DNA of 64,000 nucleotides from Tretioscincus oriximinensis. Taxonomy: Eukaryota; Chordata; Lepidosauria; Squamata; Gymnophthalmidae. Positions 35,561 through 47,500 of the stretch are shown one piece after another. A program made the position numbers and the translations under genes. The stretch is taken from positions 1,042,873 through 1,106,872 of the forward strand of contig JAJVDF010000258.1 in assembly GCA_022410635.1 (NCBI GenBank), in the 5' to 3' direction. Within the stretch, counting starts at the first letter, position 1, and every line of letters starts with the position of its first letter. Under the pieces are notes generated by a model. That model did not search any database. It was not told where the DNA came from and saw nothing but the letters and a program-made list of their open reading frames with translations.

Positions 35561-36044
35561 CATGGAAGTACAGTTTTGAATGTTGAGCATGAAACTATAG
35601 TTTTTTCATTCTCCTCTTTCATCTCCATCAAGAGGCCTCATAATTCTTCACTTTTCATGTTCCGTTTTAACTGTTCCTTCTGGATCTGCATAGAGATTCC
35701 ATAGGAGACAGAGAAGGTAGTTTGGTATTCCCATTTTTTGTGATCCACGTAGTCAAAGCCTTTTGCGTATTCAATTTAGCAAGCAGATGGTTTATCTGAA
35801 TTGTCTTGCTTCCTTCATAATCCAGTAAATATTGGCAATTTCATCTCTGTCTCTTTGCAAACCAGCATGCACTTCTGGCAGTTTTCAGTAACATATTTCT
35901 GACACTGAACTGTCATCCTGAGCAAAACCTTGCTAGTATGTAAAATGAGCCCAGTGGCTCAGTAGTTTGAACTTTGCCATTGCCCTTCTTTGGAATTGGA
36001 ACATAAACTGACATGAAAGCCAGCTGGGTGACCTTGGGCCAGTC

Positions 36045-36192
36045 ACAGTTCTTTGAACTCTCTCAGCCCCACCTACTCCACAGGGTGTCTGTTGTGGAGA
36101 AAGCAACAAAAGCTATGTGCTTCACCCTATGGTTGGCCCCCCTGAGACCCTCAGGTATAGGGCGGGATACAAGTACAGATAAATAAATTTTA
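36045..36192 (+). repeat. LINE 3' tail
   Basis: CCCCCTGAGACCCTCAGGTA, TAGGGCGGGATACAAG and AGATAAATAAATT form the sense tail of the L2/CR1-group LINE. A related copy is at 62170-62345. Confidence 0.6.
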
Positions 36193-36749
36193 CATTCATG
36201 TGACTAAAGTTGAGTTTTTCAAAGTTGAAAGCCAACTGATTACAACATTTTAACAATATTATCTTTTCAAATATTCAGTCATTCAGCTGGAATACAGCCA
36301 CCTTTACTAACATTAGTAGCAATTTCCCCCCCAAACCTATAGTGACCCATATAGTCATAGTTATCAAGATTAAGATTTTGTTACATTTCTACAATTTTTG
36401 TTTTTTATATTGCTCCTTTTACATAATTTCATAACACAGGTTTTCTTGAATTCTCTTTCCCCCTCCTTTATTTTTTTTCTATTGAGTTGCACTGTTCATA
36501 GGGGGGAATTTTATACAATATGTTGTTGCCATTGTCTGCAAATCTACATTCAGTTGCATATATCTTTCCCTTTGTCCCTTGCCTTTCATTTTCCTCCTTA
36601 CCTCTGTATTTGTTGTCTTTGGGGGGGGGAAGACTCTTCCCCCTGCCTCCTGTTCTATATTATTGCATGCCTCTCTCTGCCCATAATTCTTCAGACACTG
36701 TGTCTACCATGTCTAGATCCTTAAATTCAAAGAGCTACAATTAAAAATG

Positions 36750-37300
36750 GTTAGTCGATGGTACAGAACTCCCTGCTTTCTTGCTCATGTAATTCCCAAT
36801 ATGTGACCACATTGTTGGCATGGATGCGGAGCAAGGGACATATACATCTATTATGGGAGTACCCAATAGTTACAAATTTTTGGAACATAGTATGGGCTGA
36901 GATTGAAAATATAATAGACTACTCCTTTAACAGAACAAAGGAAATGGCTTTATTTCAAATTTACCATGGAGTGATACAGGAAGATAAATATTTAATGGCT
37001 CAGATGACAATGGCGACACAAGCTGTACTGATGTTGGGTTGGAAAGATTCTACTAAGTGTCTCTTAGTAAATGGCAACACTACTTAGCTGACCAATTACT
37101 GGCCGGTTACCTGAAGGATAAAATGGGAAATAATAATAAACAGAAAGATAAATGGATGGAAAATTGGAGAAAATAATTAGTTTATAGCCAATTGAACCGA
37201 TGGGGGAGATCTCAACTATTAACTGTAATTAAACAATTCATCAGACCGTAAATAATAGGGAGAAAGAATACTGACCTCTCAATGGGGTGGGGGGAAGGAA
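36750..37300 (+). pseudogene. L1 LINE ORF2 C-terminal relic
   Basis: The + strand frames encode HIHLLWEYPIVTNFWNIVWA, EIENIIDY and MATQAVLMLGWKDSTKCLL, the Trp-rich C-terminal segment of L1 ORF2. Just upstream, in another frame, is RWYRTPCFLAHV. It is broken by frameshifts. Confidence 0.7.
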
Positions 37301-38055
37301 TGGGTGACAGGGCTTGGTTTTATGATACGGTACGATACGATATATCTTCTGGTATTCAAGGTATCTTTTGAATATTCAAGATGAGTATTGAGTATTGTAT
37401 ATGTTGGTTATCTTTATATATTTATAAGAATTATTACAATTTTGTTTATGAATGAATACCTATGATTTGTCAACAACGATTTGAGTAATATTTTTTTAAA
37501 AGATCCTTGAATTCATTCATCACTTCTACTGCATGTTCGTAAGAGATATTATTTCAAACAGGAAGTTCATGATCTGAGCTACAGTTCACTTTTTAAACTT
37601 TTCCTTGGAATAATTTAGGTAGTGTGGAAGGAGATACAGTGCCAAAAATCTCCTTAAGTCTCTATTCCATTCCTGATACTAAAGGATCTTTTTCTATCAA
37701 CAAACAACATCCTCTGACTAGCAGATTTGTAATTGTGGCTCCAAGAAACGAAAACAGAAGTATTTTTCTTAATTTAGTGTTATTCCAAATAACAAATATT
37801 ATATTTACAGAGCAGAGCATAGCATTTGACTCTATTCTGTGCCAGGTAATATAAACACTTGCTAAATTCTGTTCTCAATAACAAATAATAAATAGTAATA
37901 AGATTTAAAATCTCCTTATTCTAATTCTCCTCAGTATGTCATTTAATGGGACCTTTATCAATAAGACCATAATCCATAATTTATTTAGCATCATTTTGCT
38001 AAGCATCTTTCTGCATTGAAATAATATGCCACTGCTTTGCAATACCTCAATAGCT
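37301..38055. other. Region between the two convergent genes, nothing recognised
   Basis: AT-rich sequence. It should hold the remaining 3' exon(s) of the minus-strand CAP-Gly gene, or these lie further down; none could be identified with confidence. Confidence 0.3.
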
Positions 38056-38067
38056 ATCAGAATTATT

Positions 38068-38179
38068 CAGCAAAGGAGCTAGCAGCACTTTGAGACTAAC
38101 TTGAGAAAGTTAGTCTCAAAGTGCTGCTAGCTCCTTTGCTGGACTTTCTGCTAGACTAACACGGTTATTTCTCTGAAAT
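38068..38179. mobile_element. Short palindromic element, hammerhead core deleted
   Basis: The left arm CAGCAAAGGAGCTAGCAGCA..CTTGAGAAA turns back immediately into the right arm, followed by the family tail (CTAGACTAACACGG). It is flanked by ATCAGAATTATT (38056-38067) and ATCGGAATTATT (38180-38191), 11 of 12 bases equal. It lacks the central part that carries the hammerhead motif. Confidence 0.8.
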
Positions 38180-38355
38180 ATCGGAATTATTGTTATATAA
38201 TGACATGTTTATTAAATCCATTAACAGCTGTATAGCATGAATTTGATACCACTAGAATGATAAAATTGAATACTGTAAAAGTACTTTGTGTTCTTTCTCT
38301 TCTTCGGGGATGTAACAGTTCTAAAAAATGAGAGAACTGTAATTAAAAAAATTAC

Positions 38356-38592
38356 CAAAGAAAGTAGCGTGTTCCTTGAAAAGTTCCATCATGCTTGCCC
38401 AGTTGATCACCTTCAAGTTCTATTCCGACATAGTCTTCTTCTCTTCCAAACAGTGGTCCCAGGTACTTGACTGTTCCTTTACTAATTTTTCCAGTTGGGC
38501 ATGAAAACTTCACTAGGTTTCCAACTTTCAGATCTGTAACAGTTCTGGGGCCAAATGGTCGCCTTGATAAAGCTGCCTTATCCAAATGTACC
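38356..38592 (-). CDS. CAP-Gly domain exon
   Basis: The acceptor is TTTTATTCCAAG and the donor is CTTTG before GTAATT; 237 nt. It encodes LKVGNLVKFSCPTGKISKGT, VKYLGPLFG, then YVGIELEGDQLGKHDGTFQG and TRYFL. The GKHDGT segment is the CAP-Gly GKNDG motif with Asn replaced by His. The exon ends on TG, the first two bases of the expected Cys of the YFxC motif, so the downstream exon should begin with T or C and complete the domain. Confidence 0.92.
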
Positions 38593-41500
38593 CTTGGAAT
38601 AAAATAACAGAAATTAATTTTTCCTTAGAACACTTAACCTTGGTGCAGTTGAACCCCAGCGGTTAGGTGAGTCAGTCTCAGTGGTTCAGCAGAATATGAT
38701 TCATTTTGTGCACTAATAAAATATATATCTATGTTTTGAATTTGAAATTACGAAGAGTTGAGTGAACGCACGTATGAAACCTGCAGGATTCAATACCTCC
38801 CCCAAGGTTAAGAATCATGCCTTAGAGTAACTTCTGCAAAACCTTTTTTATGAACAAAACACAAAAGGGAAATTGTTACTAGAATTCTTAGTATGTGCAA
38901 ACATAAATTGGTGCTGTGCTTTGAGAGGTTGGTCTGTCTTTCTTTTCCACTAATTATTTGATTTTAGTCTTGCTGCTGAGAGTCAGATGAGGGAATCTGT
39001 ACCTCTCTTTCATTCATTCCTGAACTAGTAACAGTTATAGATCTAATAATGTAGAGGTAAACAGGTTTAATAACAGTACCATTATTCCATTTTTAGCAGG
39101 TTCATAGAATGGGATTTTTATTGTAGAGGTAGCATAAATAGTTGTACCTTGCTGATACATATGCCACTCATGTGTTGTTGGAAAAAATGGGCAACTGGTC
39201 TAATCCAGGAGGGCACTTTTATGTTCATATTTTTAAACTCTGATCCAGTTTAGAGGATGCATACAACAAACATATACCTGAGTATCTCTACATGATCCTT
39301 CACACCCTTGCACAAGCCCTACTTTGTATCCTCTCCTGTGATCTCCCATGATGTGCTCCACCCCATAACTATCCCAACAAGGATTTCATTTCTTCAGTTC
39401 TTTACCACCAGAAGGAACTACGGAAGACCGGTGTGGGATGTATCCCAGAAGGGTGGAAGAGTACAAATGGTGGACATAGAGGATTAAAAATGCCTTTTAA
39501 AAAAAGGCAAAGTTTGATATGATAAATGAAACGTGTTTGAGAATTAAAGGAACTGAAGAAAAATTGTCCTGGGTAATTTTTTGTTACTGTTGAACTTAGG
39601 TATTTTCTTTTTCTGTTTTATGAAAGGCTAAGGAAGGCCCTGACCCCACTGAGCCTTATTGTGGGTTATATCTCAGGACAGAGCTTAGTCATTCATATGC
39701 CAGTATAGACTATGGCAGCCCCCATTTGCAAGCCCTTTCTAGCATATAGATGGCAGGATCCTATGCCGAGATGCATCCTAGAATAAGAATTAGTGGGGTT
39801 AGGTAAGGCATGAAATGTATTTAAGAAATATTAACTGCTGCTTTGATTTATTCAGAACTGAGCAAGCTTAAAGAATTTCTGAAAAGATTTGTGAAGTCAA
39901 ACTAAACTTCAATGTAATTTATCATCTACACTCTTTGACAGGTTCCTAATTCTGTTAAGGTTCAGATGGCAATCGGCAGTCAAGATTCAAGGAGAAGAAA
40001 TAATCATATTCAACAGAAAAGTGATTCTACACTATGAATTGGTGTAGTCAAGCAAAAAGAAGGCTTTATGGCTCACAAACTATTAAATCCATGCTATCAT
40101 TGATCACTCTTACACACACGCACTTCTTTTTACTCCTCTTTCATTTATTCTCTTCTGGCCCATCACCCTTTTTTCCTTTCAATTTTGGTGGATAGTTTAC
40201 TAGATTTAAACATTGATCCAATATTAAGTTTATATCTTTACATAACTCATTTGTATGGTGGTGATCTCGCTCTAAGGGTGTCGAGTGCATGAAAAAAAAG
40301 TCCATCACCTGAAACAGATGTGATTGGACAGGACTCTCAACCCAATTACCAGCAAGAAAGCCAGAAGCAGAAGCAAAGCAAACAAAAGGAGAGAGGAGGC
40401 AGATAAAGACAGGCAGCCAACAATGGCAGTGAGGATGAGCGAGGTGCTGCCTGTGAGACCTAGGTGGGCACTGCCACAGTCCTCCTCCTGCTGTTGCTGC
40501 TAGCAGGTCGCCCCTCTGTGAACCACCACGGCCAGGCTGCTCTCCCTGTGAGCTCCCATTGGTGGATGCTGCAAACAATGATGCCAGCCAAAGGAACAGC
40601 GGAACCAGCAGCAGGCACCCACAACAACTCCACCCATGCCCAGCTAGAGGTTAAAGGTGATGGTGGTGGGAGGGAGGGAAGAGAGTGAGGGACATGACTG
40701 CCAGTACCAGAGGAGGTGGGCAAAATTCTAGAATCCTGTTCTATTCATTACAACGGGAATAGGCTTACTCCACATGTATGTACATTTCATAATCTTATAG
40801 AGATCTTTCTTTTCTTTTAATTGAAAAGCTCAAATGCTTCATGTTAATCCTTCTGTTATTGAATAATTATTACTTAAGGTGGGAGGAATTATTGATATTC
40901 TTTATATATCAGAGATATTTGTGGCTTTTCCCTTTATATAAGTATATTGAAAAGTGTGAGAGATAAGACTGACTTGTAAGAAACCAAGCAAGTTCTTTCA
41001 ATAAAGTGCCAATAAAAACATTTATTGACCTTTCCCTTTGGATATAAGAATGAAAGTACAGCAATCAGTACTTCCAACTTTGAGTCCCTCCTGCCACTCC
41101 AGAAGGATGGTGTCAAAAGCCACATAGACTTATAGGAGAACCAACAGCATTATACTCCCCTGTCTGATAAAAGTCACTGGCCAAGTGACATTTGACTGAA
41201 GACACATTTAAGATTTTCCTGACTTTGAAAATAGTTATTACTATCAGAGGATAGATGGATAGGCATCTCCAAATTCTTGTTTTTTTAAAAAAAAATCTAA
41301 CAAATTGAATCTTTTGCCTCTCAATGTCATACCTACCCCTGCCCAGTACTAATGCATTGGCAACTCCCAGTGATTTCTCCTCTGGCCTGACATGTCACTC
41401 CTTCAGTACAATGCCCTGTAAAAAATAAAAAAGAACAATCAATTAAACACGCACAACACCTACCTGCTCACTGACTCAGTTCTCCTCCTCCCCACCAACG

Positions 41501-44500
41501 AAAGAAATGTGGTATTTGCTCTCATTTTTCCAAAATGACATCTATGGCATCATTACTTCTGTGATGTCAATGAAAGACAAGTCACAATCACTGCTACACT
41601 GGTTGGCCTTTCAAATAGTGATCTAAGAATACTCCTTAAATCAAGTATAATTTTAGAGAAATCAGAATTTGCTATTCCTCCAGTAGATCACAATTTCTTC
41701 TTCCTCACAAACCCAGGTATGTATGTCAAAGGTATGTATGGCAAAGATTTCAGCAGGTGCACCTTGTAGTGCCAACATCAACTGTTGAAGTTTCCTCCTT
41801 GATTCATTCATGAAACATGCAGAACTCTTGTCCTGCTTTTTCTCTGGTAACCCAAAGATCCAATCATTTAACCTAAGACTAATAGGAAGTTCCACAGCAG
41901 TCAGAAAATTTGTCTGGTCCTTTTATTTACAATACACGTACACTCGTACTTAGAGCAACCAGACTGCAACATTGGAAACAGAAGTATCAAAAAGCAGGAC
42001 GGGAGCTGAGACTCATGGGAGTTATAGTCCTTCCAAACAACACTCCAAAAACATGTCTCCCTCCCAAAAGGGGCAAACAATTTAGAAAAAAAACAGGATT
42101 ATTTATAAATACAGGAGAATCAAAAATAATTCTTATTAATACACTTGCATTGGAACAATTGCTTGTGAAAAGGGAATCAGCATTAAAATTAGGAATTAAA
42201 AAATAAATATTTGGGTATATGGATGTATAAAAATTAAATAAAATGATGGAGGGTAATTATAAAAAAGTATGTGAAAAAGTAGATAAAGAACTGGGGAGGT
42301 AGACAAATTTCTGAGTAAGGTAGGAAGAATAAGAGCCCTGAAAATGTTAGTAATTACTAAACTAATGTACCTCTTTCAAATCTTATCAGTAGAAATACCA
42401 AGAAGAGTAATTAGAGGATGGGATTGGAAATAAATATAAGGACTGCAGGAAATAAAAGGCCACATTTAAGGGAAAAACTTTTAATAGCCAGAGAAGAGGA
42501 TGGAGGTTGAGATGTTGCAAATTTGGAATTGTATCAAGAAGCCTTTCATTTAGAGAGGCTCTTGAAAGACAAAATAGAACAAAAAGTGGGCAAAATTAGA
42601 GTTAGAAATGAATGGTTTTATAAATCATGAAATAATATTAAAAATTGGAGTATGTTCCCTTCTTGATGCTTGGGAGTACAATGGTTTGGCCCAATTCCTG
42701 CACCAGATACAAGGAATGAGTTTTAAGATTGATTCCAACAGAACAGAGTGAAAATACCCTATAGAAAAACCAATTGTTTTTAGTTTTCTTACTGGTTCCT
42801 AAAGATTGTATGTCATATTTTGGAATACCTTTGTCAGTTTTCATGAGATCATGAGTCATGTCTTTCAACCCAAGGTCTCTGAGATATCCTGTGAGACTTA
42901 AAGGCCTCTGGGCTATTTTTTTCAATGTATTTTTGATGATATTGTACACATTCAAATGCCTGTGCAAATGAATGTAAAAGTAAACTTCAGACTAGGTGGC
43001 ACTCCACCAATCTTAGCCATTTAGTTTACTATATTCTGATGAACAAATCCTTGATAGTCCAGCAAAGGGGCTAGTAGCACATAGAGACTAACAGGAGAAA
43101 AGTGGGTGGCATAAGCTTTTGTAGACACGTCTACTTCTTCAAATCCTTTTACTCATTTTATTTGGACTTTTATTGGGCAACTCCTAATTTTTATACTATA
43201 TATTGTGGATTATCTATTGTTTGAAATATACCTTTATAACGTATTGAATTGTTTATCTATTGTTTTGTCTATATGCGGTTTGGGACACAGTAGGTTTTTT
43301 TGTGTTTGTTGTGGTGTATCGGCTACCTGGTGTGTATAGGGATTGTTTTGCTTTTACCGTTGTTTTGTCTTGCCGGGCAATTGGAAACTTTTAGTTACTC
43401 TTCTGATTTTATTAAGGGAATTCTAGATTCCTCCTCTTTCTTCTCCTCAGAAGATATATCCAAGGATAATGTTGAGTGGAAAAACTATATAAATGTAAAA
43501 ATGCTAAAATTGGAGACACACATGGGCTCGTTAAGTGAATACTGTTAGTCACAAATGATTCCTAGGGGTTTGAGGATTAACAAGGAACCAGGCATGTTCT
43601 CTCACAAGGAAGATTTTGTGCAAAAATGGTGTGCCATACTTAATAAATGCTCTCTAGATCTTATGATATTATTAATTGATACAGCAAAGCAGGAGAACGC
43701 TGTTCTTAAACAGGAAAGTGAGAGGATGAAAAAAGAACTCTCTAAACCTTTAAAGATGAAGAGTGGAATCTTAAACTTGAAACTCTGGATAAAGAACTCA
43801 AACGCCAATACAAAGAACTAAAGGATATTAAATTAAAGAAATTCCAGAGGGACCTGAGGGACTACACTGAAGACAGGGTGTATGCCTGGAAATATAACAA
43901 GAAAGGTACTTTCAAACAACATCAAAAGAGGGTCTCTTTTGACCTGAGTTTCAATACCAGTAGGGAGGAGAGTACTGATTCCAAAGACAGAGAGGCATCC
44001 TCCATGCAGTACAATGTCACCCCCCGCAGAGATAGGCCATTTTTAGGATGGAAGATAAGGAAGGGGCCACAAGAGGACAGGATTTCAGAATACAAAGGAA
44101 CATACAAACAGAGAAGGGACAGGACATTCTAGTAGTCAATTTATCATCCTCGGAACTTACGGAATATGAATTGAAAGTCTTGAATAAGGGACTCTCCTTT
44201 GTGCCTATTCCTATGCATGACTCTTTAGGTACCATGTTTGACTTGCAACATCTGTTTCAGAGAATACGGCTGGCAGACTTCTTTAAGGGCATCTCTAGGA
44301 CAAAATTCTGCATTTCCCTTTAAAACTCAGTCTAAATTCAATCCACCTACTAACAATCATTTTATACAGGTGTTTCAAGATCTAGTGCTGAGAGATGTAA
44401 GAGAACTAGAAAATAAGGAGAGTAAGAAGAGTTGGTGCAATCTTCGTAAAGTGGAACATAAAGCTTTGACAAACCTAAGTCTTAGGGAAGATATTATAAT

Positions 44501-47500
44501 CAAACCAGCAGATAAAGGGGGAGCGGTAGCTATATGGGGTAAGGAAGACTATCTAAAAGAAGGTTATAGACAACTAGGAAACACAGATCATTACCAGATT
44601 TGCACCGTGGATCCCACTAATGCGATCCGAAACTCTATAAGGATTTCTATAGAAGAGGCCCTTCTGATGGGATATATAGATGAGAATACCTATGGTTACC
44701 TTTTGGAAAGTAAGGAAAGGATACCTAAGTTTTATTTACTTCCTAAAATACATAAAAAGGATAGACCAGTAAGTGGTAGACCTATTGTGGCTGGATGTGA
44801 ATCCATCTTTGAACCCCTTGCTAACTTTGTGGCATATTTTTTAAAACCTTTTGTGATTGCCATTCCAGCCTTTATTAAGGACACCAGGGACTTCATTATT
44901 TTCTTACAAAACATTACTCCTCTTGATAGGAATTTCTATTTAGTCACATTTGATGTTGTTTCCTTGTACACTAATATCCCTCAGGATGAAGCAGTGGAGT
45001 TGATAGAGGAGATTCTGGAGACCAGAACTAACACGGCTCCCCGACCCATTTTCTCATTGAAATCTTAGAAATTGTTTTAGAAAAAAAATTCTTCTTGTTT
45101 CAGAATGATTTTTATCTCCAAAAATCAGAAGTGGCTATGGGATGTAAATTTGCCCCTGAACTTGCCAATTTATATATGAGTAGATTTGAGGAAACCTATA
45201 TAGTAAGGGGTAATACATATGCTGACAATATTTTTATATGAAGAAAATTTCTGGATGATATTTTTTGTATATGGGTCGGTTCAGAAGCTNTCCATGAGTT
45301 TCAGATTTTCATAAATAATATTCATCCTACAATTAAATTTGAAATGACCTATCATAGATCCTCTATTCATTTCTTGGATATACAAATTGATTTTGAAGAA
45401 GGAACTTTTACCACCAATATCTATAGAAAGAGTACAGATATGAACTCTTACCTTCTATTTGATAGTTTCCATCCTGCACCCCTTAAAAAGAACTTGCCCT
45501 TTTTGCAATTTTTAAGAGCAAGACGTAATTGCAGTAAGGAAGAAGGGTTCGAAAAGCAGGCAAAAATAATAAAAAATCAATTTGTACAGAAAGGATACCC
45601 GGAATCAGTTATCCTGGAGGCTTACAATAAAGCTAAGAAAAAAAGTAGGCCATCCACTTTGTCTAATAAACTAAGAAAGTGGTGAAGAACAGGAACATGT
45701 ATATTCCCCATTAAATTTGATTTCAGAGAAATAGCCATGTTAGTCTAGCAGAAAGTCCAGCAAAGGAGCTAGCAGCACTTTGAGACTAACTTGAGAAAAG
45801 TGGTTGGCATAAGCTTTCGTAGACAGGTCTACTTCTTCAGATGCTGAGGGACTAATGAAGTAGACCTGTGTACGAAAGCTTATGCCAACCACTTTTCTCA
45901 AGTTAGTCTCAAAAGCTGCTAGCTCCTTTGCTGGACATTAAATTTGATGTGTACACGGCTGATATTAAGAGGATTGTATTGAAACACTGGCACCTGCTTG
46001 GTGAAGTTCCTGGTTGCTCTCACAGTCCTATATTCCCCTATAAAAGGAGTAAGAACATTAAGGATTTCGTGGCTAGGGCATCGATCACAGAACCCCATAA
46101 GAAGCTTTCATCTGGACTTATAGGACACTTTAAATGTGGGCACTGTGTTTTCTATAATAATTCTATGCAAACTAAGCAATTTGTAAATCCACTAGATGGA
46201 AGGATGTATCATATCCGGGACTTCTTTAATTGTAACAGCTATAATGTGATATATGTAATCCAATGCCCTTGCCTGAAATTATATGTGGGGATTACTTTGA
46301 GACCTGTAAAAACGAGGATGACTGAACACAGAAGCTGCTTGAAAAACAACAGAAATCAAGCACCTTTGGTCAAACATTTTACAACCATGAATCATACAAC
46401 TAATGACTTCAAATTCTGGTGTGTAGAGAGAATTTTGAATCATAATACAAGGGCAGCTTTACAAAAGAGGGAACTCTTCTGAATTAATAAATTACGAACA
46501 TACTCTCCTTTTGGATTAAATGAAGAGCTTAATTGGTTTATTTGGGTAGTATGTAGCCAGCAGTCAGGACATTACTGATATCCCTTTGTCTCGTCTTCAC
46601 TCTAAGTATCTTCAGGACCTTGTCCTTGAGATATAGAAAGCATATATACCGAGTTCTCACTATGTATATCATTGCACTCTTTGAATCTTTATGGAGCTTT
46701 GTATTGCCAGTTGAAGTCTAACTGTGTGGATTTTATCCAAGAACTGTATACAGTTTGGATCAATGTATTTATTTATTTTATTTATTTTTTAGTACTTTTA
46801 TCCCGCCCTTCACCCTAAGGTCGCAGGGCGGCTTACAACATTAAAATAACATAACAGTTAAGAACAGTATGGTACACTGTATGTGAGTCCTAATATTTTT
46901 TTGACATGATAATGTTTTTTTGATTTGATATTATATATTTTTTAAAAAACTGTAATTTGATTATTTTGATTTTTGACATTTAGTATATTGCTATGTATTT
47001 TATAGAGGCCACTGAAGAAGACCATACCGGTTGAAACGCGTCTGGCTGTCAAGCGGTTGATAACTGAAGTACCATCACACGTTTCGTCCTGAGCAACTAC
47101 ACTGTATGACTTCCAGGACTTTGTATTATATTGGATTCTTTTGGACTTTTACTCATTTTGTTTGGACTTTTATTGGGCAGCTCCTAATTTTTATACTATA
47201 TATTGTGGATTATCTATTATTGTTTGAAATATATCTTTATAACATATTGAACTGTTTATCTATTGTTTTGTCTATATGTGGTTTGGGACACCGTAGGGTT
47301 TTTCCTGTGTTTGTTGTGGTGTATCGGCTACCTAGTGTGTATAGGGATTGTTTTGCTTTTACTCCACAGATCTTAGCCATTTAGTTCACTATATTCTGAT
47401 GAACAAATTCTTGATAGTCCAGCAAAGGGGCTAGTAGCACATAGAGTCTAACAGGAGAAAAGTGGGTGGCATAAGCTTTTTTAGACACGTCTACTTCTTC

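Larger units (their letters stand above)
43149..47360 (+). mobile_element. Penelope-like element (PLE), inactivated
   Basis: It encodes a Penelope-type reverse transcriptase and a C-terminal GIY-YIG endonuclease in one orientation, bounded by direct repeats of about 210 bp (43149-43357 and 47149-47360) acting as pseudo-LTRs. A frameshift/stop near 45060, another stop before the catalytic LDD box, and a palindromic element inserted at 45722-45936 make it non-functional. This architecture is specific to PLEs (Neptune/Poseidon/Penelope type). PLEs are absent from mammals but present in squamates. It lies in an intron of the minus-strand CAP-Gly gene. Confidence 0.9.

Noticed and set aside
40141..40723. 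Overlapping frames on both strands in a GC-richer patch as a possible exon
   Set aside because: No splice-site support in a phase compatible with the neighbouring exons, and low-complexity Ser/Pro/Gly composition.
45749..45900. A CRISPR array or phage-type attachment site because of repeated CTAGCAGCACTTTGAGACTA units
   Set aside because: The units are dispersed, inverted, and flanked by target duplications, as mobile elements are. The window is eukaryotic.
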